Shown here in pieces: positions 51,901 through 56,802 of a stretch of DNA of 64,000 bases (positions within the stretch are counted from its first letter, which is position 1; each line of letters starts with the position of its first letter). The stretch is from GCA-003244245 sp050699975 (GTDB lineage: Bacteria; Actinomycetota; Actinomycetes; Mycobacteriales; Pseudonocardiaceae). The stretch spans positions 1 through 64,000 of the forward strand of contig JBOHGH010000004.1 of assembly GCA_050699975.1 (NCBI GenBank), read 5' to 3'. The notes beneath the pieces were generated by a model. It ran no database searches and had not been told where the DNA came from. It was given only the letters and a program-made list of their open reading frames with translations. The position numbers and the translations under genes were made by a program.

Positions 51901-53466
51901 CAATGCCACCGGCGGGATCAGCGCATGCGTCACCGCGCGCTCCGCGAGTACTTCGGCCAGCGCCTCGCCGAGCAGCGGGCCCGGCGGCGGCACCACCAGG
52001 GCAGCACCAGCCGGCAGCGCCATGCACAATTCCAGCACCGACGCGTCGAAGCTTGGCGAGGAGAACTGCAACACCCGGTCGCCCGGGTGTACCTCGAAAT
52101 GGTCGATCTCCGCAGCCGAGAAGCTCGCCAAGCCGGCATGAGAGACCACCACGCCCTTGGGCCATCCCGTCGACCCGGACGTATAGATCACATAGGCCGG
52201 ATGCGCCAGGACCAGTGCCGACGACCGTTCCGCGTCGGTGGGGGCGCCATCAGGCATCGACCCCACCGCCGACCCCGTGTCCGGATCATCGAGCGCTACC
52301 ACGGCCACACCCGCGGGGCACGGCATCTGGGACGCCAACTTCGACAGGGTGACGACCAGCACCGGCCTCGAATCAGCCAGCATGAATGCGATCCGGTCGG
52401 GGGGGTATGCCGGATCCACCGGCAGGAATGCCGATCCCGCCTTCACCACTGCCAGCTGCGCCACCACGATCTCCACCGACCGAGGTAGCGCCAACGCCAC
52501 GATCCGCTCCGGTCCCGCACCCCGCGCGATCAGCAGGTGGGCCAACTGGTTCGCGCGCGCCTCCAGCTCCAGGTAGGTCAGTGCCCCGCCGAAGACCTGC
52601 TCGCAGGGTCGACTGGGGGAATTGTCGAACAACAGGGCTGGCAGGTCCGGCGTCCGCGCCACCTGGGCTTCGAACAGCTCAGAGAATGTGGCCGGTCCTC
52701 CGTCCCGATGCGTGTCGTTCCATTCGACGAGCAGACGCGCGTGCTCGGCCTCAGTCAGGATGTCGATCTGGCTCAGCGCAATGACAGGATCGGCAGTGAC
52801 GACGTCGAGAACTTGGGTCAAGTGACCAGCCAGCCGCTCAATCATGGCCGGGTCGAAGAGGTCACGGCGGTACTCGACGACGCCGGTTAGTTCGTTGCCC
52901 CGCTGCTCGATGAGCACCGTGACGTCCGCGGTGAGCGGCACCGCAGGCCGTTCACACATCACCATTGCCCGCGCCAACTCGGGTTGCAGGCCTAACTCCT
53001 CGGCAAGGCGCTCGAACGGAACGCCGGAGTGCGCGAAGGCGCCCCCCACCGTCGATCGAACCTTCAGCGCAAAGTCCAGAAAGGAGGTCGACTCGGCTAA
53101 CCGGGACCGCAGCACCACCGGATGGCTCTGCCCCGGAGCCGGAGTCACCACGGCGATGTCGTCGCGGCCGCTGTAGCGCGCCAAAACGATCTGGAAGACG
53201 GCGACCGTGAGTTCGAGCAGCGAGATTCCCCATTGGCCGCTCAGGTCTGTAACCCGCGTGGTTACTTCCTGTGGAACGTCGAACTTGTGCGCTGTGATGG
53301 CCGAACTCATGTTGGTTGACCGTGACTGGTCGATGGGCAGCTCGGGCACCGACACGCCTTCGAGCTGCGTTCTCCAGTAATGGAGTTGCTCGGCGAACGA
53401 CGACGCCGGCGGCCCGCCCCGATCGGAACGCTGCTCAGTCTGTAAGGACCTGTTGTGGACAACCAT
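33925..53466 (-). CDS. Five-module NRPS (modules 1-5) with truncated starter C domain
   Basis: Synthetase of 6,513 residues that should start the assembly line. Approximate order: partial C 1-255, A1 262-775, T1 790-865; C2 872-1320, A2 1330-1830, T2 1845-1910, E2 1925-2370; C3-A3-T3-E3 2390-3915; C4-A4-T4-E4 3925-5450; C5-A5-T5 5450-6495. The N-terminus begins 25-30 residues before LHYWRTQLEG, the middle of a normal C domain, so the lobe with HHxxxDG is absent. There is no fatty acyl or other CoA/AMP ligase domain. C2 is L-accepting; C3, C4 and C5 are D-accepting and each follows an E domain. T5 ends the protein with no E domain. ATG 53466 has only a weak upstream AAAGG. The gene starts 60 bases after the PBP-type hydrolase gene and ends 10 bases before NRPS 2. 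Confidence 0.95.
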   Translation of the reverse strand: MVVHNRSLQTEQRSDRGGPPASSFAEQLHYWRTQLEGVSVPELPIDQSRSTNMSSAITAHKFDVPQEVTTRVTDLSGQWGISLLELTVAVFQIVLARYSGRDDIAVVTPAPGQSHPVVLRSRLAESTSFLDFALKVRSTVGGAFAHSGVPFERLAEELGLQPELARAMVMCERPAVPLTADVTVLIEQRGNELTGVVEYRRDLFDPAMIERLAGHLTQVLDVVTADPVIALSQIDILTEAEHARLLVEWNDTHRDGGPATFSELFEAQVARTPDLPALLFDNSPSRPCEQVFGGALTYLELEARANQLAHLLIARGAGPERIVALALPRSVEIVVAQLAVVKAGSAFLPVDPAYPPDRIAFMLADSRPVLVVTLSKLASQMPCPAGVAVVALDDPDTGSAVGSMPDGAPTDAERSSALVLAHPAYVIYTSGSTGWPKGVVVSHAGLASFSAAEIDHFEVHPGDRVLQFSSPSFDASVLELCMALPAGAALVVPPPGPLLGEALAEVLAERAVTHALIPPVALATVPQAVAHTGLPQFQTVIVGGDACPPELVNRWAAGRRLINAYGPTEATVVSTWSQPLAPGDGAAPPIGRPIRNTQVYVLDEGLRPVPVGMPGELYVAGGGLARGYLNRPGLTAQRFVASPFGEPGSRMYRTGDVVRWTADGELAFVGRADEQVKIRGFRVEPGEIETLLRKHPDVGEAVVIARETLPAGCGPGFKRLVAYVVPAGDATPVPGELRAMVAGSLPDYMVPSAFVVLDSLPLSPNGKLDRRGLPEPRDVTPPRTSVAPRTSDERIVAQIWAELLGMEEIGVEDDFFELGGDSILSFRALSRIRAAFGVALSARALFDARTVARLAELLPAALPAGQDEGIRPVPRELPLPLSPGQQRLWFLDDLTSGGTEYNTGVGLRLSGALDLDALRAALDALVSRHESLRTTFDTVDGHGMQVVAAGGDIPLRAVELSTVDSAQRDAAVQQALADELRCPFDLRRGPLTRAVLVRLAGDDQVLMLSQHHIVTDGWSVAVLVDELAELYAAAVRRAPASLPELPVQYLDFAGWQRERLSGPALQEHLDYWKHQLADISVLELPTDRPRPYLRTTSGAVHRRDLPADLVTGLARVGREQDATLFMTLVAAVQLLLSRYTHQRDVAIGTATSGRNRSELENLVGFFVNTVVLRSAVDSARTFNEFLAEVRETVLEAFAHDEVPFDRLVEELQPERDPSRTPLVQAMVVLQNAIVRPQEIGGLGITEFDLPRTSARFELVVEFLPRDGSLNLAIEYNTDLFDASTIERMAGQLHTLLAGIATDPDRPLGELALLSEAERHRLLVEWNDTEQAVPPVALPELFEAQVARTPDSVAVVFEGADVAYGELNGRANRLARLLIQRGAGPERFVALALPRSAELIVALLAVLKTGAAYLPVDPSYPAERIAFMLEDAQPTLVLTTNRVADCIPPVAGVARLILDQAEIAEALAGCPGGNITNADRIRPLSAAHPAYVIYTSGSTGRPKGVVVAHESVVDLAVWADSDFGSSGLSRVVASTSLNFDVSVFEIFCPLMVGGSIEVVRDVLALAEGPIGQDTASLVSAVPSAFSQVLAQGTMVVTPDTVVLAGEGLSARAMREIRDALPDSRLANIYGPTEATVYATAWYSDGQDRDKAPPIGRPITNVRGYVLDAELRPVPPGVPGELYIGGRGLARGYFNRPGLTAERFVADPFGKPGSRMYRTGDVVRRNIDGELEYQGRADHQVKIRGFRIELGEVEAAVLRHDDVAEAVAIVREEDSGHKRLVAYLVPAPGATASPAEVREMVNQALPDYMVPSTFVVLDQLPLNPNGKLDRRALPAPDWGAIARSGYVAPSTDVERALAEIWADVLGVQRVGVGDNFFELGGDSILSIQVVSRARQAGVSLASQDVFLHQTIASLAPNVADGGSVVVEQRPVTGAMPLTPVQHWLFDTQPVRPEHFNQAMTIELVPEVDTSALRTALAELLEHHDALRARFEQFEGQWRQRNAPIEPVDVLRRLDLSDVDIEGQQAAMKKIAADVHASFDLSQGPLLKAALFDLGAEQRPLLFIAMHHLVVDGVSWRILLEDLNTTYLQLAGGETVGFEPKTTSFRDWARRLTEHVTTGGFDHEVEHWTGVTRGFDPTVPVDAHGANTVSSTRSVTVALNQDDTTALLQDVPGTYRTQINDVLLSALGRALSQWVGRDRVLVDLEGHGREELLDGVDLSRTVGWFTSIFPVALDMPGDEGWGGVLKSVKEQLRAVPRRGIGYGGLRYLNAAGGLAQDATPDVSFNYLGQFDLPARGDGLYHAMVGELELDVSSAANRTHVLDVVGKVEQKCLEFSWFYSENLHREETVSALANEMLAALRQIIRHCAEPGAGGRTPSDFPLARLDQAGVDHLVGDGRRVEDIYPLTPTQAGMVFHRLSQGDQGVYFQQLTFILDGIPDSRMLGRAWQRVVDRTPILRSHVIWEGMTEWLQVVQREVTVPVGYLDWTQLPDGQRQEELARLLARDRAEGLDLGTAPLMRLLLARLSDTEVQVVWTFDHVLLDGWSVFHVLSDVFTCHAELRRHRTAVDGIDLDLPFRRPFRDYVQWLDERDRREANEYWQRVLSNLSEPTVLPYDRQPVEAHRAQSGDNVRFELSTEESGWLREVAQRNGLTVNTLVQGAWALLLSRYSGQRDVVFGTTVSGRPAEMAGVESITGIFINTLPTRVDVDGGQNLVSWLRGLQVSQTESRRFDFVSLAQLQTWSDLPAGINLFDSIVVFENYPINDEVAAANGLRVRELQAVETTNYPLSVVVSTGQQLSFLLGYEQKLFDPSTIERMAGHLQMLLAGIAADPDRTLEELPLLSEAQRHQLLVEWNDTEQAVPSVVLPELFEAQVARTPDAVAVVCDGAELSYRELNERANRLARLLIERGAGPERFVALALPRSAQMIVTLLAVLKSGAAYLPIDPAYPAERIAFMLEDAQPALLLTTSEVTDRIPAAAGVARLVLDMVQTAEAIAVHPCSDPLDADRMRPLSRAHPAYVIYTSGSTGRPKGVVVAHESVVELAVWADSDFGAAGLSRVMASTSLNFDVSVFEIFCPLVVGGSIEVVRDLLALTEPHAGEWAASLVSAVPSAFAQVLTQGRVAVAAERVVLAGEALSARAVRDIRAALPESRIANIYGPTEATVYATAWYSDGQECDQAPPIGRPITNTQAYVLDAGLRPVPAGMPGELYLGGGLARGYLNRPGLTAERFVADPFDGPGSRMYRTGDVVRWTAEGLIDYLGRADAQVKVRGFRIELGEVEAALLRHEHVAEAVVIVREEDSGHKRLVAYVVPAADDPAADDTVDPTELRRFLHHVLPDYMVPTAYVVLDQLPLNPNGKLDRRALPAPDFGAALAPGYVEPRTDAERALAGVWAQVLGVDRVGVEDNFFELGGDSILSIQVVSRAREAGFQLLPQDLFRHPTVASSVMNMAELAPVVADQDAVIGEAPLTPIQRWFFDTQTVRPEHFNQAVTVELAEGVDEAALRTALAGVIEHHDALRMRFEQLDGLGNSGHWRQDNAPVESVDVLHCRDLSTVAVDEQHAAMEQVAGQVHASFDLDRPPLFRAVLFDVGSGQRPVLFLAVHHLVVDGVSWRILLEDLDNAYRQAVRGQAVRLGVKTTSFRDWALRLTEHAAAGGLHDELGYWTGVGQGCDPTLPVDGEGANTVGSMGSLSVQLNPDETRALLQEVPGAYRTQINDVLLSALGRVLGRWTGRDQVLVDLEGHGREQVLDGVDLSRTVGWFTTLFPVALDVPSGGDWGATLKSVKEQLHAVPGRGLGYGVLRYLTETSELAGAAAPQVSFNYLGQLDQASAGDDGLILAMRGGLAADASPDAARPHLLDVVGSVTRQCMELTWFYSEDLHTETTVRRLATEVIEALREIAEHCSQPGVGGRTPSDFPLARLDQSTVDRLVGDGRSVEDIYPLTPTQAGMVFHGLVDATSGTYLNQLQLRLSGVSDPDALGTAWQHMVDRTPVLRSGVVWEGLDEPLQVVQRDVAVPISYHDWTGLSDSRWRETLQPLLARDRAEGFDLAEPPLLRLTIAALPGDEVLLVWTFHHVLIDGWSSAQVFGEVCERYAALVGGHEPTLVARRPFRDHLQWLGERDQGEAELYWRGVLDGFESSTPLPFDRQPVETHRAESCDTVRVALSAERSRRMREFAQRNGLTVSTVVQGAWGLLLSRYSGERDVVFGTTVSGRPADLSGVESMVGLFINTVPTRVRLPSGQGVASWLRGLQAAQSESRRFDFVSLAQVQNWSEVAGGVNLFNSIVVFENYPFDDDAIAGYGMGIREIHDLEPTNYPLSVVVSPGDRLSITLDYDPRLFDAATVERMAGHLQMLLEGIAADPDRWVGGVPMLTDAQRHQVVAEWNDTDHDVPAGTVSSLFAEQVRRTPEDIAVVSADGELSYAELDSRANRLAHRLIRLGISLEDRVGVLVERSVELVVAVLAVVKAGGAYLPLDVRAPVERMRLVLAEAGASVLLTDRVWEPTGSAAHDGELVVVAADASLADGPVDQPAVAVHPDNLVYAEYTSGSTGVPKGVAVRHRDVVALVFDRRFDGGAHRRVLLHSPLAFDASTYELWVPLLRGGRVVVAPPVDLDVDTLERVITSHEVTGLWLTSGLFRIVAQDAPKCLAGVREVWTGGDVVPAASVRRVLQVCPGLVVVDGYGPTETTTFATSYRISGVGSVPDVVPIGRPLDNMRVYVLDRDLWPVPPGVPGELYLAGAGLTRGYLGRPGLTAQRFVADPFGPPSERMYRTGDVVRWTADGNVEFVGRADEQVKIRGFRIELGEIESNLASHPGVSQVAVIARETVLAEENGPGVKQLVAYVVPVAGGAEVMCATELRVHMAAALPDYMVPSAFVMLDELPLSSNGKLDRRALPAPDFNAVRDAGYVVPRTDAERALAEIWAEVLGVEQVGIEDNFFELGGDSILSIQVVSRARRAGLSLMPRDVFRNQTVASLVATVAEAVPTAVEQGPVTGSAPLTPIQRWFFDTQPARPEYFNQAVTVELVEGVEETALRTALAAVIEHHDALRMRFEHVDGRWLQDNTPVEHRDVLRQHDLCTLDAGDQRAVMEKVAGETHSGFDLGRPPLLQAVLFDLGAGRRPVLFLAVHHLVVDGVSWRVLLEDLDTAYRQAAAGETVHLGLKTTSFRDWALRLAEHASSGGFDNELGYWTRVTRGCDQGLPSDADGANTIGSERSVTVRLNPEETTALLQEVPGVYRTQINDVLLAALGRVLARWTGRDRVLVDLEGHGREEILDSVDLSRTVGWFTTLFPIALDVVDAQDWGATLKSIKEQLRTVPERGLGYGALRYLTGTSGLADHPAPGVSFNYLGQFDWTPAGDDGLLHALCGGLDGDASPETTRSHVLDVVGRVEHGCLEFTWSYSDRLHRASTIAALAEELLTALRSIVDHCAQPDVGGRTPSDFPLARLDQAGVDRLVGDGRSVQDVYPLTPMQAGMVFHGLSQGDQGVYLEQITFVLEGVEDPRVLGAAWQHVVNRTPVLRSCVAWEGVREPLQVVRCDATVAVRYLDWTQLSLAARQHELRRWLDADRADGMDLGDPPLLRVVVARLSGTEVQVAWTFHHVLLDGWSVFQVLSDVFAYHAVLVDGGTPEPAARRPFRDYLQWLGERDHGEAERYWRRVLLGFESPTPMPYDRTPAPAHATRSAEWLSFELEEGVSSRLYQFAKQHRLTLNAVVQGAWALLLSRYSGHRDVCFGATVSGRPADLPGVDEITGIFINTLPVRVEVDHAAGVVPWLQEVQSAQADARRFDFASLAQLQTWSDLPGGVNLFDSIVVFENYPINDEAAAAHGLRLRELNATETTNYPLSLVVFPDQRLAMELGYDPALFDAMTVERIAGHLMRVLDAVIADPTTPVGRLDGLTEAEHSRLLFGWNDTDHAVALASLPELIESQVARTPDLPAVVFEGGALSYANLDARANRLARLLIHRGAGPEQTVALALPRSVEIVVAQVAVVKAGAAFLPVDPAYPPERIAFMLADAAPVLVITLAELAAQLPCPAGMTVLAVDDPETISTLEDLPDGMVTDADRASPLLLEHPAYVIYTSGSTGRPKGVLVSHTGLASFSAAEVEQYAVGTGDRVLQFSSPSFDASVLELCMSLPAGAALVVPPPGPLLGEQLAEVLAEYRVTHALIPPAALATVPVEVAETGLPDFRTVIVGGDACTVELVNRWATGRRMINSYGPTESTVVSTWSGPLVPGATPPIGRPIWNTTVYVLDGALRPVPVGVPGELYVAGAGLARGYLDRPGLTAERFVANPFGLAGGRMYRTGDMVRWNPQGELEFVGRADDQIKIRGFRVEPGEIETQLRRHPGVDEAVVIAREESPGVKRLVAYLVGVQGDTAPSLGELRELLTAALPDYMVPSAFVTIDELPLTPNGKLDRQALPAPEFRSTTGDGYVAPRTESEQALAEIWAEVLSVGRVGVEDDFFELGGDSLRSLQLTSRTKAAFHVTLTPREVLIARTVSALGELIEEKILDEFERVAVLAGNDEER
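33985..37115 (-). other. NRPS module 5: C(D-accepting)-A-T, substrate uncertain
   Basis: C5 has FHHVLLDGWS. The pocket code is DALLIGSVVK, one residue different from module 1. The code is all small or hydrophobic apart from Ser at position 7, so a non-polar residue is likely, but I cannot name it. No E domain, and T5 is the C-terminal carrier that must pass the pentapeptide to C6 of NRPS 2. Confidence 0.6.
37120..41690 (-). other. NRPS module 4: C(D-accepting)-A-T-E, Val predicted (D)
   Basis: C4 has FHHVLIDGWS. The A4 code DAYWWGGTFK matches valine and is identical to module 12. E4 is intact, so D-Val is expected. Confidence 0.75.
41690..46285 (-). other. NRPS module 3: C(D-accepting)-A-T-E, same unknown residue as module 2 (D)
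   Basis: The A3 code is DVFSVAIVYK, identical to module 2. I do not have a secure match; a small neutral residue such as alanine is a guess. The C3 core motif reads FDHVLLDGWS: Asp replaces the first His of HHxxxDG, while the second, catalytic His and the DG are kept. E3 is intact. Confidence 0.6.
46330..50850 (-). other. NRPS module 2: C(L-accepting)-A-T-E, unknown residue (D)
   Basis: C2 opens LPLPLSPGQQRLWFLDDL and has QHHIVTDGWS, the L-accepting type expected after the E-less module 1. The pocket code is DVFSVAIVYK, identical to module 3. E2 has MHHLVVDGVSWR and EGHGRE. Confidence 0.6.
50860..53466 (-). other. NRPS loading module 1: partial C-A-T, substrate uncertain
   Basis: Only the C-terminal lobe of a C domain precedes A1, so this module should load the first amino acid without condensation. 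The pocket code DALLIGAVVK suggests a non-polar residue. T1 has GGDS. There is no E domain, so the N-terminal residue should be L. The A1 sequence closely resembles A5, including PPPGPLLGE and THALIPP. Confidence 0.6.
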
Positions 53467-53526
53467 GAATGCTTCAGCCTTTCAGGCGGGCCCACCAATG
53501 ACACCAACGGGGATATGGGACATCTA

Positions 53527-55065
53527 CTAAGCGGACATGGCCTGGGTCGCTATCAAAGATGGCCCGTTCTCCCGCGCAGCAGATTGACGACGACCAACGC
53601 GGCCGTTGACTAGAATTCCGCCGAGATCTCCGGTAACCGGATTCCGCAGAAAACGCCCAGCGCGCATCCACTGCCCCGAAGTCACATCTTGCTGCGAGAA
53701 GGTCAGATCTTCGTGGAACCTAAGCCACGCCACGGCTTCACCGTCGACCACGAGGCAGTGCTTCCCGTTTCCCTGAAGAGTCACCAAGTACTCGGTATCC
53801 CCGTTCCGGTAGCTGCCCACGCAGCCTGGTGGGGGCGCCGTCGGCCGTCCCAGCGCTTCGACTGCGGAGTCACTGTCGAGGGGCAGGCCCGCCCTGCACA
53901 ACTCCGAAACGAGCTCCTGCCACATACCAAATCCGACGTTCGCGTTGCTGGTGAAGGCGACGACGGTGCCATTGACGGGCTCGACTCGGAGGTAACATGC
54001 CGTGCCATCCGCGTTGCCGTCGTGACCCACCCATACGGTGTTTTCATTACGGAAGACCGCCAGGCCCAGTCCCCATCCGTCGGCTAGTCCGAACGGTTCC
54101 GCGCTGGGAACGGCTTGGCGCATCTCCACGGCGTACGCGGTCGGTAGAAGCGCCGATCTACGGCCATCGAGCTGGGTCAGCGCTAAAGTCACGAGATCCA
54201 TAGCGCTCACCGCCAGCCCGCCGGCCGGTGCCTCGGCGAGCGCCAACGACTGCGTGACGGGTCGGGTCCTGCCGACTGCGGTGTTAACCGAGTGACCCGT
54301 GGCAAGTGGGCGATCGAGCGGGCGGCGCTCAGCCGCGCCGATGAACGTCGGCTCAATTCGCAGTGGCCGCAGTACAATCGACTTCATGGCGTCCCACCAG
54401 CTCATCCCAGTGATCGTTTCGATCAGGTGGCCGACCAGGACGTAGCCGATGTTCGAGTATGAGAAGCCGGTGCCTGGCGGTAGCACCAGGTTCTGGCTGT
54501 AGCAGTGGTCCAGTACGTATCGCCGTATGGAAGCGAGCGCCTCTGCCGAGTCAGGTCCCTCGGCGAGACCACCTGTGTGGCTCAGCAACTGGCGAAGGGT
54601 GAGCCAGCTTCCGAGGTCACCGAGCTCGGGCAGGTACTCACCGAGCGGAGCGTCGAGTTCGAGATCCCCATCCGCGACCAGGATCATCGCCATAGTTGCC
54701 GTGAAGGTCTTGCTGATGGACCCGATGGGGAACGCCGCATCTCGGGTAACCCGGTGCCCTGTTCCGTACTCCAGCTCACCGACCTCGATCGCCACCGTCT
54801 CCCCACCGTGGTGGATGGCGAGCTGAGCCCCGGGCACCTGATGTTTCCGCGCCAAGGCGGACAGCGTGTCGGACAGACGCTCACGATCTAACGGCGGTTC
54901 GAACTGCCCTTCGGCGGCCGGCGCGTGTCCGACCGGCGGGACCATGCCCAGGTCCCTCGCGGACACTTTCCCGTGGCACCACAGCACCTGGTCGATAGAG
55001 CGGACGCTCTGACTGCCACCGTCGAACTGATGATGCCGTGAACTAATTGCGGGCGCGTCTCCCAC
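53527..55065 (-). CDS. Stand-alone serine hydrolase of beta-lactamase/PBP fold, probable NRPS cyclase (PBP-type thioesterase)
   Basis: 512-residue protein with the serine beta-lactamase/penicillin-binding protein motifs: SISK at about residues 116-119, YSN at 203-205 and HDG at 348-350. After about residue 412 comes a small beta-rich C-terminal domain (GCVGSYRNGDTEYLV onward), as in SurE-type cyclases. No signal peptide is apparent, which favours a cytoplasmic role over cell-wall or beta-lactam hydrolysis. The GTG start at 55065 is chosen because AGGAAGGGG lies 6 bases upstream; a longer frame to 55149 and an ATG at 54945 are alternatives. It is the first gene of the NRPS operon, 60 bases before NRPS 1. 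PBP-type thioesterases release and cyclize peptides from thioesterase-less NRPSs, usually joining a D C-terminal residue to an L N-terminal one, which fits this assembly line. A self-resistance esterase is the alternative. Confidence 0.85.
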   Translation of the reverse strand: MGDAPAISSRHHQFDGGSQSVRSIDQVLWCHGKVSARDLGMVPPVGHAPAAEGQFEPPLDRERLSDTLSALARKHQVPGAQLAIHHGGETVAIEVGELEYGTGHRVTRDAAFPIGSISKTFTATMAMILVADGDLELDAPLGEYLPELGDLGSWLTLRQLLSHTGGLAEGPDSAEALASIRRYVLDHCYSQNLVLPPGTGFSYSNIGYVLVGHLIETITGMSWWDAMKSIVLRPLRIEPTFIGAAERRPLDRPLATGHSVNTAVGRTRPVTQSLALAEAPAGGLAVSAMDLVTLALTQLDGRRSALLPTAYAVEMRQAVPSAEPFGLADGWGLGLAVFRNENTVWVGHDGNADGTACYLRVEPVNGTVVAFTSNANVGFGMWQELVSELCRAGLPLDSDSAVEALGRPTAPPPGCVGSYRNGDTEYLVTLQGNGKHCLVVDGEAVAWLRFHEDLTFSQQDVTSGQWMRAGRFLRNPVTGDLGGILVNGRVGRRQSAARENGPSLIATQAMSA

Positions 55066-55364
55066 AAAAATCCCCTTCCTGGGAAGGTCAGCGGTACGAA
55101 TCGAGCCGCGGCGCAAGACCCTCGCCACTCGTGGTGCCCGGTGGCGCACAACCCACCCGCCGCGCCTCCGTCACGCACGTCGCTCTCGATGCGAGCCCCG
55201 CGCTCGCCTGTCGGACAGGACGCTACGGATGCGCTCTTTCGGCTATCTTCGTGTGCGCTTAGGTCTTCGTTAGCCCGAAGTTGCGGCAGCTCTGGGTAGC
55301 GTTCCCCCATTTGCCCATGCCTCCTGGCGTGCTGATGACAAAAGGTAGTCAGCATTTGAGTGTT

Positions 55365-55374
55365 GTAGCGCTAC
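55365..55374. promoter_or_regulatory. Perfect 10-bp palindrome upstream of the NRPS operon
   Basis: GTAGCGCTAC is a perfect palindrome about 290 bases upstream of the proposed start of the operon. GTG and CAC triplets flank it at near-symmetric distances. It has the look of a dimeric regulator site and is the most regular site in the cluster's control region. The regulator is unknown; the GbsR/MarR-type and SARP proteins encoded nearby are candidates. Confidence 0.35.
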
Positions 55375-55563
55375 TGTCACCGTGTGTGAGCCCAGCTCTG
55401 GTACAGGCCGAGTACGGACTGCTGTGCGACCCCAGGTGAGTCAGCGTTGTTCCATGCCGGCCGTGACGGCTGTACGCGCACCTCTACCAGCTGATACCTG
55501 CTCGTCGATGGGTGCTTGGTCAGCGGTGGCCGAGCGGCCTCTCCGTGGTCGGCACCGCAAGCC

Positions 55564-55669
55564 GTCGGGGGTGTCAGGTACCGGGTCGCCGGTGCAGTCG
55601 AGTGCGTCTGGTGTGTCGTGCGCCATCGCTGCGCAGGTAGTGCCGGGTGTTTCAGGACGCTCAGTGGTT
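55564..55669 (-). repeat. Right copy of cluster-flanking inverted repeat (about 105 bp)
   Basis: Near-identical reverse complement of 1767-1871 with scattered substitutions and one single-base indel. It is directly joined to the 35-bp repeat at 55673-55707, whereas the left copy is interrupted there by the 162-bp hairpin-bearing segment. Confidence 0.75.
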
Positions 55670-55672
55670 GCC

Positions 55673-55707
55673 TCAACCCCGACGGACGTCCGGAGGCGAC
55701 CACTAAG
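55673..55707 (+). repeat. Third copy of the 36-bp border repeat
   Basis: Resembles 1908-1943 in the same orientation and 1555-1590 in inverse orientation (TCAACCCC, then ACGGACGTCCGG, then GCGACCACTAAG). A shorter echo, CACCACTAAG, follows at about 55720-55729. Confidence 0.6.
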
Positions 55708-56190
55708 CCGCCGTTAAGTCACCACTAAGATGGCTTGAAGCCGGCACCCCTAATCTCCGTCTAGCTAGTACTCGGACTGCGCGTCACTGACGTACGGGCC
55801 GACGTCGAGGAGTAGGGGGTGCGGAATGACGGGTCGCCACTGCGAGCTACTGGAATTACAGCAAGGCTCTCGACGACGGGGCCGACGGTGCTAGCCCAGA
55901 TGTGATCGATGAAGTCGCCTGATCGAGCACACATTCGGTTCGGGCTCACAAACCCGGACAAGCCCGCCGGGCACCTCCCCCTCGGTCCGGCGGCGCCGCG
56001 CCGCGGCGAACAGCCCCCCGTTTCCGCTGCGGCGCGGCCACACACTCTCTGGCCTGTACTCATCCGGGAACGTAGAGGAGCTGCGCTGTCCCGGTCGCCC
56101 GGATCACCTGTGCTGGTCAGCACAGTGATTCGCCGTCTTCATCCGGCTGCTCGACGCCGCCCACCATTGACCCGAGTGTCACGAGCAGCT

Positions 56191-56682
56191 CTAGAGCTCT
56201 TGACCCCGATCGCGGTGCCATCGTGCGATCAGGGCGAGGCACTCCCGCTCGTAGAATGTAGTAAATTCGTGTAGCTCCTGGAGGCGGTCTCGCCGTCTGG
56301 CCGGCTCGTCCTCGAGCAGCCCAAGACCGTGCTTTGCCAGCTGCCGCAGCTTGGTGGTGCTCTGTATCAGGTGTTCGAAAATGGATATCCAGGTTCCTGG
56401 CCGGATCCGGTAATAGGTCCGGCGGTCTCCGCGCTTGGTTTGCCGCTCCACGTATCCTAGGCGGATCAGTGATCGGGTGGCCATGCTGATGCTGCCCCTG
56501 CTCGCGTGGAGGCCTACGGCGAGGTCTTCTGCGGATTGGTAGTCCGGCTCGCACACCAACAACCACCCCAACACTCGACCCCAGATCCGGGGAAGCCCTA
56601 GATCATCGTAGAACAAACCAATCTCATCTGCGAAGTCCACCAGCTCCTTAAGCTGGCCGTCGGTGTCCATGGCCATGCCCAT
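56191..56682 (-). CDS. GbsR/MarR-family transcriptional regulator
   Basis: 163-residue protein with a winged helix-turn-helix of the GbsR subgroup: QSAEDLAVGLHASRGSISMATRSL is recognisable as the DNA-binding helices (about residues 48-72), followed by the wing GYVERQTKRGDRRTYY. The C-terminal part is helical and should dimerize. ATG 56682 is preceded by GGAG at about 8 bases; two further ATGs lie within five codons. A promoter-like pair is found 90-120 bases upstream. In actinomycetes such regulators often control neighbouring transport genes. Here the gene lies upstream of the NRPS operon on the same strand, across the 1.1-kb gene-free region, so control of the cluster or its exporter is plausible but inferred. 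Confidence 0.85.
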   Translation of the reverse strand: MGMAMDTDGQLKELVDFADEIGLFYDDLGLPRIWGRVLGWLLVCEPDYQSAEDLAVGLHASRGSISMATRSLIRLGYVERQTKRGDRRTYYRIRPGTWISIFEHLIQSTTKLRQLAKHGLGLLEDEPARRRDRLQELHEFTTFYERECLALIARWHRDRGQEL

Positions 56683-56773
56683 GACGCTTCTCCGCTCACT
56701 CCTGATTACTCCCTGATTACTCTCCGCTTGTCCTCGTCAGTGTTTACTTCTGCCCGTTACTCCTGTTCCGATC

Positions 56774-56802
56774 ATCTTAGCACAGATAGGAACTTTCAAT
56801 AA
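56774..56802 (-). promoter_or_regulatory. Probable promoter of the GbsR-type regulator gene
   Basis: On the minus strand TTATTG (-35, 56797-56802) and TAAGAT (-10, 56774-56779) are separated by 17 bases, leaving a leader of about 85 bases before the ATG at 56682. The local AT content is higher than the surroundings. Confidence 0.45.

Larger units (their letters stand above)
55066..56190. other. Gene-free upstream region of the cluster
   Basis: No convincing gene is seen in these 1.1 kb. They contain the 10-bp palindrome near 55370, the right copy of the flanking inverted repeat (55564-55669) and a related 35-bp repeat (55673-55707). The main cluster promoter should lie here, upstream of the GTG at 55065, but I could not pick a convincing -35/-10 pair. 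A 121-codon plus-strand frame at 55909-56274 has low-complexity composition and no family resemblance. Confidence 0.6.

Noticed and set aside
53527..55065. Secreted beta-lactamase or resistance PBP
   Set aside because: No signal peptide or membrane segment is apparent and the gene is embedded in the NRPS operon; cyclase fits better, though a resistance esterase is not excluded.
55909..56274. 121-codon plus-strand frame upstream of the cluster
   Set aside because: No ribosome binding site, biased composition, overlaps the 3' end of the GbsR-type gene, and no recognisable motif.
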